The notes beneath the pieces are model-generated. The model was not told the DNA's origin and did not search any database. It saw only the letters and a list, made by a program, of their open reading frames with translations. A program made the translations under genes and the position numbers. From assembly GCA_964541375.1 (NCBI GenBank), contig CAZIPT010000041.1, positions 1 to 18,018 on the forward strand: a stretch of 18,018 bases of DNA, given 5' to 3'. The DNA is from JBAXEO01 sp964541375. Its GTDB lineage: Bacteria > Actinomycetota > Coriobacteriia > Anaerosomatales > JAAXUF01. Shown here piece after piece: positions 6,900-14,041 of this stretch (positions are counted from its first letter, which is position 1; each line of letters starts with the position of its first letter).

Positions 6900-7523
6900 A
6901 TGAAGATCGGACCACGCGAACAGCTCATCTTGGTGGTAGTCGGCCTCTTCGTGCTGTTTGCGGCCCTTGCCGTACTACTTGTCTGGCCGCAGTACCAGAA
7001 GCAGCAGACACTCGACGAGCAGATAGCTGCTGCGGAGACGCAGCTGCAGACTTCCAAGACGCTCTTGGCCCAGCGCCAGCAGATCAAGAACAGGACAGCC
7101 GCCACTGACGCGCAGTGGCTGAACCTGGCGACCCTGGTACCGGAGAGCCCCGACCTTCCGTCATTGATCATTGAGATCCAGGACGTGGCGTTCGCCTCAG
7201 GGGTCCAGATCAACGCGATCACACCCTCCGCACCGACGCAGAGTGCCGACAAGAGCTACGTCACCATCCCCCTACAGGTGGGAATCGTTGGCACTTGGGC
7301 GGATACCGTGGACTATCTCAAGAATCTGAACGCGCTGAATCGTGGTTTGCGCGAGGTGAGCTATACGTCGACGGTCGCCCAGAAGGGCACCGGGAACCCG
7401 GTACTTCCTGACTACTCGGTGAGTACTCAGGTCGTCCTTGAGGCGTACACGATTCCTGCTGCTGCTGCGGGAGCTTCCGCGCCCGCGGCGACCCCGGCCG
7501 CCCCGGCAGCTCCGGCGCAGTAG
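6900..7523 (+). CDS. pilO: Type IV pilus alignment protein PilO
   Basis: Partner of PilN in the inner-membrane alignment complex. The 207-aa protein has a TM segment at about residues 9-29, a coiled coil at about 31-66 (QKQQTLDEQIAAAETQLQ...), and a C-terminal ferredoxin-like domain. The family pattern is visible at LPSLIIEIQDVAFASGVQI and in the later PLQVGIVGTWADTVDYLKNL. The last ~20 residues are an Ala/Pro tail, which is not part of the core fold and may span the cell wall or be simple linker. The gene lies between pilN (11 bp) and the PilP-like gene (16 bp), and GGAGG within 7522-7530 supplies the next gene's ribosome binding site right after its stop. Confidence 0.9.
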   Translation: MKIGPREQLILVVVGLFVLFAALAVLLVWPQYQKQQTLDEQIAAAETQLQTSKTLLAQRQQIKNRTAATDAQWLNLATLVPESPDLPSLIIEIQDVAFASGVQINAITPSAPTQSADKSYVTIPLQVGIVGTWADTVDYLKNLNALNRGLREVSYTSTVAQKGTGNPVLPDYSVSTQVVLEAYTIPAAAAGASAPAATPAAPAAPAQ

Positions 7524-7539
7524 AGGAGGACAGGTTCAG

Positions 7540-8151
7540 ATGGCAGACGTACCCAATGCGCCGATCCAATCGCCTGAGCCTGTACCTGGTGCGGCCCCCA
7601 AGGTGGGCTTTCTGGCCTCCACGACCGGCAAGGTCGTTCTGGCGGTGGCTGCGCTGGTGGTTCTACTGGCTATCGCCGGGGTGGTGCTCGGCATCTTTGC
7701 GTTCGGCGGGCTGAACAGCTGGTTGAAGTCCGGGAGCGTGACCGTGGTGCCGACGACCGGTGCAGTTCCGGCTTCGACGACGGCTTCTGTCACTGCTGTG
7801 GCGATCGTCGAGCCGCCCCAGAGGCCACTGTCGGCGTCATTCACCTTCCGAAACGTCTTCGCTCCGTCAATCAAGGCGCCTGTCCCCGCTAGTGCGGAGA
7901 CAAGTTCGACCAGCACTTCCACCAGCGGGTCGACCGATTCCCCGGATACGCTCTACCTCGTCGACATTGTCACCACCGATAGCGGTCGTCAGGGAGTCTT
8001 TGTGTGGAACGGTGTGACCTATACCGAGGGGGCTGGCGGCGTGATCGACTCGTCGCCATGGAAGGTGCTCGAGGTCGGGTCCGATTCTGTCCTGATGCTG
8101 TACGGAGACACGCAGGTGACGCTCTCATTGGGGCAAGGGGTCTCGAAGTAG
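7540..8151 (+). CDS. Single-pass membrane protein, probable PilP/GspC-like pilus protein
   Basis: A 203-aa protein in the slot where pilP normally follows pilO. An N-terminal Pro-rich tail (1-30) is followed by one TM segment at about 31-57, a Ser/Thr-rich linker (115-135) and a small C-terminal domain (about 138-199). A segment RNVFAPS (104-110) resembles the RDPF/RNPF segment that precedes the homology region in GspC and PilP. The C-terminal domain (LYLVDIV...GVFVWNGVTYTEGAG...SPWKVLEVGSDSVLMLYGD...VTLSLGQG) has the beta-barrel rhythm of PilP/GspC HR domains. Unlike proteobacterial PilP it has a full TM segment instead of a lipobox. The frame opens further upstream, but ATG 7540 has AGAGGAGGA (7522-7530) before it and is the supported start. 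There is no secretin gene nearby for it to contact. The family call is an inference from position and pattern. Confidence 0.6.
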   Translation: MADVPNAPIQSPEPVPGAAPKVGFLASTTGKVVLAVAALVVLLAIAGVVLGIFAFGGLNSWLKSGSVTVVPTTGAVPASTTASVTAVAIVEPPQRPLSASFTFRNVFAPSIKAPVPASAETSSTSTSTSGSTDSPDTLYLVDIVTTDSGRQGVFVWNGVTYTEGAGGVIDSSPWKVLEVGSDSVLMLYGDTQVTLSLGQGVSK

Positions 8152-8230
8152 CGATTCTCTTTCGTCGCAGAGAGTGAGCCATACGCCGTACGAGACTCCT
8201 TCGTTCCCACCGTAGCCAAAGGACAGGTCG

Positions 8231-9388
8231 ATGCGTTACACCACTGCCGGCGAATCTCATGGTCGAGCGCTTGTTGCTATGGTGACCGGAGTTCCGGCCG
8301 GGGTGCCGGTCGACGCCGAGAAGATCAATGCCGACCTTGCGCGTCGACAGCTTGGCTACGGCCGCGGCGGACGCATGGCCATTGAGACCGATCGTGCGAC
8401 CGTGCTGTCGGGTGTCAGGTTTGGACTCACGATCGGCAGCCCGGTGGCTCTCACGATCGTCAATCGCGACTGGGACAACTGGACTGATGTCATGGCTTCT
8501 GTCGGAACGAAGCCCCTGAATGCTCGAGTGGTTGCGCCCCGACCGGGCCACGCGGACTTGCCGGGTGTGCAGAAGATCGGCTCCGACGATGTTCGCGACG
8601 TTCTCGAGAGGGCGAGCGCCCGTGAGACGGCTGCGCGCGTGGCGGCCGGGGCGATCGCGAAGGCGTTTCTGGCTGAGGTTGGCGTCAGAATCGGCTCCTA
8701 CGTGACGGCGATCGGTGGCGTGTCGGTGGAGGACGAGATGTCCGAAATCGCTGACGCTGACGACGTGGAGGCCAGCGAGGTTCGCTGTCCCGATCCAGGC
8801 GCGAGCGAACGCATGAAGCGCGCAATCGACGACGCGCGCGTGGCCGGCGAGTCCCTCGGCGGTGTGTTCGTCGTTACGGCCGTCGGGGTGGTTCCCGGTC
8901 TCGGCACATACGCCGAGGCATCGGGTCGCCTTGACGCCCGGCTTGCGGCTGCCGTGATGTCGATTCCCGCCATCAAGGGGTTTGAGGTTGGGGACGGGTT
9001 CTCCAACGCCGCCGTGGTCGGGAGCAAGGCCCACGACGAAATTCTGTACGACCCCGCCCGAGGGTTCACACGCCGCAGCAATCATGCCGGGGGACTCGAG
9101 GGAGGCATGACCAACGGCGAAAACGTGATCGTGCGCGCCGCCATGAAGCCGATTCCTACGCTTATGACACCGCTGGCGAGCGTTGACCTCGATACTCTTG
9201 AGGCAATAGAAGCAAGCCGTGAGCGCAGTGACGTGTGCGCTGTTCCTGCGGCGGCGGTGGTCGCGGAGGCCGAGGTGGCCTTTGTGCTCGCAGAAGCCTA
9301 TCTGGACAAGTTCGGGCACGACTCCCTGCCCGACATCCTGCACGCTCGCGACGCCTATCTTGGGCGCCTGCAGCGCTCGGTCCGATGA
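8231..9388 (+). CDS. aroC: Chorismate synthase
   Basis: Converts 5-enolpyruvylshikimate-3-phosphate to chorismate, the last shikimate step, using reduced FMN. The N-terminal AGESHG (catalytic His10), GYGRGGRMAIETD, RPGHADL with the second conserved His, the SARETAARVAAGAIAKAFL signature, and RSDVCAVPAAAVVAEAEV near the C-terminus are all intact. The length, 385 aa, is standard for the actinobacterial/bacillar monofunctional enzyme. AAAGGA (about 8218-8223) precedes the ATG. It starts 79 bp after the PilP-like gene, so it may share that transcript. Its stop overlaps the aroK start (ATGA). No clear promoter was found in the 79-bp gap. Confidence 0.97.
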   Translation: MRYTTAGESHGRALVAMVTGVPAGVPVDAEKINADLARRQLGYGRGGRMAIETDRATVLSGVRFGLTIGSPVALTIVNRDWDNWTDVMASVGTKPLNARVVAPRPGHADLPGVQKIGSDDVRDVLERASARETAARVAAGAIAKAFLAEVGVRIGSYVTAIGGVSVEDEMSEIADADDVEASEVRCPDPGASERMKRAIDDARVAGESLGGVFVVTAVGVVPGLGTYAEASGRLDARLAAAVMSIPAIKGFEVGDGFSNAAVVGSKAHDEILYDPARGFTRRSNHAGGLEGGMTNGENVIVRAAMKPIPTLMTPLASVDLDTLEAIEASRERSDVCAVPAAAVVAEAEVAFVLAEAYLDKFGHDSLPDILHARDAYLGRLQRSVR

Positions 9389-9903
9389 ACCATGTCCTCC
9401 TCATAGGGTTTATGGGAGCGGGGAAGTCCACGGTTGGCCGCCTCGTGGCCGATGCATTGTGCGTGCCGTTCACGGACATCGACGCGCTCGTAGAGCAGTT
9501 GGATGGACGACCGGTAAGGACGATCTTCGAGGAGGATGGCGAAGAGGCATTCAGGAACCTTGAGACGAGTGCGGTGCGTTCACTTTCCACCCTGCCGAGC
9601 AGGGTCGTTGCTTGCGGCGGCGGGGTCGTGCTGAGCGACTCGAACCGCGCCTATCTCAAGTCGCTGGGAACGGTCGTCTACCTTAGGGTGACCGCCGCCG
9701 AGACCCTCGCAAGGGTGGGGAACGACAGTACTCGTCCACTGCTCTCCGGTGCCAGCGGTGCGCTTGCTGCCGGGAAGCTCCTTGAGGCACGCGAGGCGCT
9801 CTACTCGGCCACGGCCGACGTTGTTGTCGACACCGTCGACCGTACTCCCGAGGAGGTCGCTCGGCAGGTCGTCCAGATCGTCAACGATCGGAACGCAGAA
9901 TGA
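9385..9903 (+). CDS. aroK: Shikimate kinase
   Basis: Phosphorylates shikimate at the 3-hydroxyl using ATP. The 172-aa protein has the P-loop GFMGAGKST (8-16), Asp31/Asp33 in the TDIDALVE motif, FRNLE with the substrate Arg57, GGG (78-80) and the lid arginine in RPLL (117-120). The frame runs back into aroC, but the family N-terminus starts exactly at MNHVLLIGFMG, so ATG 9385, overlapping the aroC TGA by 4 bp, is the start. It overlaps aroB by 4 bp at the other end. Whether the allele behaves like AroK or AroL cannot be told from the sequence. Confidence 0.96.
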   Translation: MNHVLLIGFMGAGKSTVGRLVADALCVPFTDIDALVEQLDGRPVRTIFEEDGEEAFRNLETSAVRSLSTLPSRVVACGGGVVLSDSNRAYLKSLGTVVYLRVTAAETLARVGNDSTRPLLSGASGALAAGKLLEAREALYSATADVVVDTVDRTPEEVARQVVQIVNDRNAE

Positions 9904-11009
9904 AGGCCCACGTGGTCAGAGTCGATGTTGCCGACGCGGCCTACGACGTGGCTGTTGGCCCCGACGCGCTGCTCGAACTGGGCGAGCGCGTGCGCGGCGT
10001 GTCAGAGGCACGAAGGATAGCTCTGGTGAGCGACCACAACGTGGCGGACCTGTTTGGCGCGCGCGTCGGTGCGTCGCTGGTTACGGCCGGCTTCGACGTG
10101 TTGCCCTTGGCGGTCGCACCTGGCGAAGCGAGCAAGAGCTGGCAGGTCGCCGGTGAGCTGCTCGAGGCGTTCTCGCACCTTGCACTGGACCGTCGCGACC
10201 TTGTTGTCGCTCTGGGCGGGGGAGTCATCGGCGATCTCGCCGGCTTTGCGGCAGCAACCTATCTGCGTGGCGTCGACCTTGTACAGGTTCCGACGACGCT
10301 GCTCGCACAGGTCGACTCTTCCGTGGGGGGCAAGACCGGCGTCGATTTGTCGGCGGGTAAGAACTTAGTAGGAGCTTTCAAGCAGCCAAGGCTCGTGGTC
10401 GCGGACACGGAAGTACTGCGATCGCTGTCCGAGGTCGAGTGGGCTAGCGGTTGTGCCGAGGTGGCGAAGAGCGCGGTCATTTCGGGCGAGGGGTTCATGA
10501 GTTGGCTTGAGGCCAACGTCGCAGGCCTGCGGGAGCGTGAAAGCTCCGTGACAACAGACACAGTTGCGCGCTGTGTGCGATTCAAGTCGGGTGTGGTTTC
10601 ATCCGATGAAAGAGAGGAAGGTGTGCGCGAGTGCTTGAACTATGGGCACACGCTCGGGCACGCTATTGAAAAGGTCGCCGGCTACGGTGTGATCCCTCAT
10701 GGGATTGCCGTAGCCGAAGGCATGAGATTCGCAGCGCGTCTATCGGTGGAGGTTGGACACGGGACGACCGAGTTTGTTCGAAGACAGGATCGCCTGCTGG
10801 ACAACTTGGGGTTACCTGCGATGAGAACAGGATTTGCACCGTCTGAGCTGCAGGAAGCAATGCATGCCGACAAGAAGGCGCGAGGTGGAAAGGTGAGGTT
10901 CGTCCTTTCGGATGGTCCAGGACTGTGGCGCTGTGAGTTCGTCGCGGATGCGACGATCACTGAGCACTTGGCAGCATGGGCAGAATCGAAAGGGGGAGGT
11001 TTGGGATGA
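9900..11009 (+). CDS. aroB: 3-dehydroquinate synthase
   Basis: Converts DAHP to 3-dehydroquinate with NAD+ and a divalent metal, the second shikimate step. The NAD/substrate loop LGGGVIGDLAGFAAATYLRG, the VPTTLLAQVDSSVGGKTGVD signature and the metal ligands Glu187, His250 (LNYGHTLGHAIE) and His267 (IPHGIAVAEGM) are all present. The length is 369 aa, as usual. Its start overlaps the aroK stop (ATGA at 9900) and its stop overlaps aroQ (ATGA at 11006), so it is part of a tightly coupled chain. aroK-aroB adjacency is the most widely conserved part of this block. Confidence 0.97.
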   Translation: MKAHVVRVDVADAAYDVAVGPDALLELGERVRGVSEARRIALVSDHNVADLFGARVGASLVTAGFDVLPLAVAPGEASKSWQVAGELLEAFSHLALDRRDLVVALGGGVIGDLAGFAAATYLRGVDLVQVPTTLLAQVDSSVGGKTGVDLSAGKNLVGAFKQPRLVVADTEVLRSLSEVEWASGCAEVAKSAVISGEGFMSWLEANVAGLRERESSVTTDTVARCVRFKSGVVSSDEREEGVRECLNYGHTLGHAIEKVAGYGVIPHGIAVAEGMRFAARLSVEVGHGTTEFVRRQDRLLDNLGLPAMRTGFAPSELQEAMHADKKARGGKVRFVLSDGPGLWRCEFVADATITEHLAAWAESKGGGLG

Positions 11010-11455
11010 AGAGGGTACTCGTGCTCAACGGTCCAAACCTCAACCTCCTGGGCAGCCGAGAGCCCTCGGTGTACGGAAGCCTCAGCCTCGCACAGATCGA
11101 GGCGCAGCTTTCCCAGTTGGGCAGTGAGCTCGAGATCGAGGTCACTGTGGCCCAGAGTAACCACGAAGGCGTCCTCATTGACGCATTGCACGACGCTGCG
11201 TTGTCATGCGATGCGGTCGTGTTCAACCCCGGTGCATTCAGCCACTACTCCTACGCGCTGCGCGACGCGATCTCTGCGATCGGTGTGCCCGTCGTGGAGG
11301 TCCACCTGTCCAACATCGCTTCGCGCGAGTCGTTTAGGCATGAAAGTGTCATGACTGCGGTTTGCGCTGGGCAGATAAGCGGCTTCGGTGCTGAGAGTTA
11401 CCTGCTCGGCCTGCGCGCAGCGGTCGGTCTTACGACCGCGGCGCAGGAGACGTGA
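11006..11455 (+). CDS. aroQ: 3-dehydroquinate dehydratase, type II
   Basis: Dodecameric enzyme that dehydrates 3-dehydroquinate to 3-dehydroshikimate. It shows LNGPNLNLLGSREPSVYG, with the lid arginine and catalytic Tyr23, then FNPGAFSHYSYALRDAI, EVHLSN with catalytic His100, and SRESFRHES with Arg111. The length of 149 aa is normal. Start ATG 11006 has a strong Shine-Dalgarno GGGGGAGGT (10992-11000) inside aroB. An upstream start at 10976 is only the extension of the open frame. The stop region touches the next gene's frame (GTGA at 11452), suggesting that the prepilin genes are cotranscribed with the aro block. Confidence 0.96.
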   Translation: MKRVLVLNGPNLNLLGSREPSVYGSLSLAQIEAQLSQLGSELEIEVTVAQSNHEGVLIDALHDAALSCDAVVFNPGAFSHYSYALRDAISAIGVPVVEVHLSNIASRESFRHESVMTAVCAGQISGFGAESYLLGLRAAVGLTTAAQET

Positions 11456-11472
11456 AGAGAGGGACGATTCAA

Positions 11473-13317
11473 GTGAAACGGGATACCAGCTGTCTCAGAG
11501 CACGGCTTCGTCGAGTCGCTGCATCCAGTGATGGTTTCACCTTGGCCGAACTGATCATCTCCATGTCGATACTCCTGGTCGTGCTCGTGGGTGTCCTGAG
11601 CGCCGTTCAGTTTGCGGCCGGGGCGACAAAGCAGGCGTCAGCGCGTCAAGGCGCGATTCAGCTGGCAAATCAGCGGATCGAGTATGCGCGCAACATTCCC
11701 TACCAGGCGTTGGGGACGAAGAACGCCAACGGAACGTTTGGCGATCCGGCGGGCATCCTACCGACGGCGGGGGAGAGCATCACGACGACCTCCGGCACCT
11801 ATACCGTGAGCTATGACGTGTGGTGGCAGCGTAAGGACGACCCGGATCCGGCCGCCAGGACGGTCATGTACAAGCAGGTACAGGTGACCGTTGCTTGGGC
11901 CTTGCCGCATCCAGGGAGCGTCAGTGTTGAGACGGCCATATATGGCGTGGACACCGGAGCCGTCATCGGTGATGTCCAGGTCTTTGCGATGGACGTGGAT
12001 GATCTGGCGGCGGTGCCAGGCACGGCCATCACGGTCGCGCCAAGCAGCGGTCCCAGTCGAATGGTTGAGACGGGCGATGACGGATACGCGCACTTTGGCC
12101 AGGTACCGTACGGGAACCTGACAAGTCTTGCAGCCTCGAGGGACGGCTACATGACCGATCCTTCCTCGCTTACCTCCAAGACCGTCGCTCCCAACGTGGT
12201 CAATACATGGTCCGTTTCGCTGCAGCGGCCCAAGAACGCGACAATTCATGTACAGAGCAGCGCCGGGGTCCCTCTAGTCGGCGCGTCAGTGATGCTCACG
12301 AATCTTGAACGGGGGTTGTCGTACGGACCGTTCACCACTGACGCCTCCGGCAATACGGCCGCGTTCCCCAACCTCTGGAACGCCACTGGGGCCGGCTACC
12401 AGGCGACAGCTACCTTCAACGGAAACAGCGCAAACTCGACATTCCATATCGGGACGACCGACACGTCGGTGTCGAGCACTATCGTCCTGAACACTCAGGC
12501 CGACATCACGGTGACCGTTCACAAGAGTACCGACAACTCGGGGCTTGACGGCGTCACGATCGCGATCAGCGGACCTGTCAACCCCTATAACGATGGCACC
12601 CTCACGACTGCACCGAACGGCACCAAGGTCTTCACCATCACACGGAGCGGGACGTACACGATTACGGCAAGCAAGACTGGGTATTCGCCGCAAACCGTAA
12701 CGTATTCTGTCGATCTCGCGAATCCCGTCAACCCCGCGCCAATCGTGTTGGTGCCTGTTGCACCAGGTGTAAAGCTTCAGGTCACCGTGACAGATGCGTA
12801 TAGCGGCGCCAAGCTGAGCGGGCGTGCTGTAACCGTCAAGGACAGTCTTGGCGTTGTGAAGGGCAACGGAACCACCGACACCAACGGCCAGATTCCGCAG
12901 ATCAGCATTCTGGCGAACGGCACCTACACGGTTACCGTCGCGGCGACAAACAACTACCAGGCGTTCACCGGCAACACGGTCATCAACATCACGGATCCGA
13001 GCCCCGTTGGCTACACGGCTGCCACGGTGACGGGTCGGATCACTATTCAGATTCGAAAGTCCGACGGCACCGTCCCGTCAAGTCCTCAGAACTACCGAGT
13101 ACGGATCAAGGACCCGTCGGGCAACCAAATTCCCACCGGAACCGGCTACAACGTGTTCGATTCAAGCGGTAACTTCACGTTTGCACCGCTGGCTGTGGGC
13201 ACGTACACCTATGCGGTGAGGATTCCCAACGGGAGTTGGCCCACCAACTACCTGACCGGGCCGACTGTCGTAATCGGTGTGTCCACGCCCTACATCAAGC
13301 TTCACACGGTGAACTGA
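11473..13317 (+). CDS. Very large PilV/GspI-like minor prepilin with tandem beta-sandwich domains
   Basis: Predicted minor pilin, probably at the pilus tip. A class III leader ends SSDG and is cut before FTLAELIISMSILLVVLVGVLS, with Glu5 present. The next stretch, QLANQRIEYARNIPYQALG, is typical of PilV/GspI. After a short pilin head (to about residue 160) come roughly five modules of about 85-90 residues (about 165-251, 255-339, 342-427, 433-517 and 522-611). They share Gly-Thr-Tyr-Thr strand motifs (SGTYTITASKTGY, NGTYTVTVAATNNY, VGTYTYAVRIPNG), as in carboxypeptidase-regulatory-like or PEGA folds. The only Cys is in the leader. At 614 aa it is several times the usual minor pilin size. GTG 11473 (Shine-Dalgarno AGAGAGGGA, 7 nt) is preferred over GTG 11452, which overlaps aroQ with AGGAG only 2 nt away. 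The function as adhesin is inferred. Confidence 0.8.
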   Translation: MKRDTSCLRARLRRVAASSDGFTLAELIISMSILLVVLVGVLSAVQFAAGATKQASARQGAIQLANQRIEYARNIPYQALGTKNANGTFGDPAGILPTAGESITTTSGTYTVSYDVWWQRKDDPDPAARTVMYKQVQVTVAWALPHPGSVSVETAIYGVDTGAVIGDVQVFAMDVDDLAAVPGTAITVAPSSGPSRMVETGDDGYAHFGQVPYGNLTSLAASRDGYMTDPSSLTSKTVAPNVVNTWSVSLQRPKNATIHVQSSAGVPLVGASVMLTNLERGLSYGPFTTDASGNTAAFPNLWNATGAGYQATATFNGNSANSTFHIGTTDTSVSSTIVLNTQADITVTVHKSTDNSGLDGVTIAISGPVNPYNDGTLTTAPNGTKVFTITRSGTYTITASKTGYSPQTVTYSVDLANPVNPAPIVLVPVAPGVKLQVTVTDAYSGAKLSGRAVTVKDSLGVVKGNGTTDTNGQIPQISILANGTYTVTVAATNNYQAFTGNTVINITDPSPVGYTAATVTGRITIQIRKSDGTVPSSPQNYRVRIKDPSGNQIPTGTGYNVFDSSGNFTFAPLAVGTYTYAVRIPNGSWPTNYLTGPTVVIGVSTPYIKLHTVN

Positions 13318-13976
13318 TGAGCATGCGAACTGACATACAAGCGGTGCAGGAGTCGGTACGGCCCGACGACGGGTTCAGCCTGACCGAGCTCTTGGTGGTC
13401 GCGGGGCTGTTGATGTTCATCCTCGGGAGCGCGTACTTGGCGCTCACCACGGTGACCCGCATGAACGATAGCGTTCAGGCTCGCGAACAGGCGTCGTCTG
13501 CAGCAACCATCGGGCTCGAGCGTGTCGTCCGAGAGATGCGGCAGGCTCGCGCGCTCAGCACGGGAACGAATGCGTTCAAGACCACGTCGCCCGATCGAGC
13601 GGTGTTCTATGTCGACCTCGATCACATCGGCTCGCCGGAGCGCGTCACCTACTACGTCTCTAACGGCTCGCTCTACCGGACGCAGGCTCAAAGCACGTCA
13701 GCGCTTCCGACTGACGCGGACTACGGTGCAGAATCCAGCCCGGCGAAGATTGCGACTCTGGTCCCAGGTTGGACCACGGTGTTCACGTACTACAACAACG
13801 GATCGGGTACCTACGGTAGCTTCACGCCGCCTGCGGCTGTAACCACGCCGGCTGGTACCACGGCGGTTCAGGTTACCGTGAAGTCCAGCGCCAAAGTGGG
13901 CACTGCCACGATGACGAGCCAGGCATCGAGTCTGGTCAACATCCGCTCGACCAGCATTATTCTTAGTGGGTCATAG
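13317..13976 (+). CDS. GspJ/PilW-like minor prepilin
   Basis: A 219-aa minor pilin precursor. The leader (1-19, ending RPDDG) is cut before FSLTELLVVAGLLMFILGSAYLAL, with Glu5 at residue 24. After the helix, IGLERVVREMRQARALSTG and the later AVFYVDLDHIGSPERVTYYVSNGSLYRTQ match the GspJ/PilW pattern of two beta-sheets holding a pseudopilin head. The start ATG 13317 overlaps the previous TGA (TGATG), and a second ATG lies at 13323. There is no strong Shine-Dalgarno, so translation probably depends on coupling. It follows the GspI-like gene and precedes the GspK-like gene, the T2SS tip-complex order I-J-K. No GspH/FimT-like gene is in the window. Confidence 0.8.
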   Translation: MSMRTDIQAVQESVRPDDGFSLTELLVVAGLLMFILGSAYLALTTVTRMNDSVQAREQASSAATIGLERVVREMRQARALSTGTNAFKTTSPDRAVFYVDLDHIGSPERVTYYVSNGSLYRTQAQSTSALPTDADYGAESSPAKIATLVPGWTTVFTYYNNGSGTYGSFTPPAAVTTPAGTTAVQVTVKSSAKVGTATMTSQASSLVNIRSTSIILSGS

Positions 13977-13994
13977 TAGAGGTGCCGCCGCACG

Positions 13995-14021
13995 AGAGTG
14001 GCACGATGTTCGTGTCACTCT
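13995..14021 (+). other. Intergenic 12-bp hairpin between GspJ-like and PilX-like genes
   Basis: AGAGTGGCACGA (13995-14006), loop TGT, TCGTGTCACTCT (14010-14021): a 12-bp stem with one G-U pair. It lies 18 bp after the previous stop and 5 bp before the Shine-Dalgarno AGGAGAT of the next gene. No T-tract follows, so it may be an mRNA processing, stability or attenuation element rather than a terminator. Confidence 0.5.
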
Positions 14022-14041
14022 GCACCAGGAGATGTGTTGAG

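Noticed and set aside
7970..9343. 457-codon open frame on the - strand opposite aroC
   Set aside because: It is the antisense shadow of an intact chorismate synthase gene, with His/Arg-rich meaningless translation and no ribosome binding site.
13982..14041. Longer N-terminus for the PilX-like gene starting at GTG 13982
   Set aside because: No Shine-Dalgarno at 13982, the stretch is occupied by a 12-bp hairpin, and ATG 14042 has AGGAGAT at good spacing.
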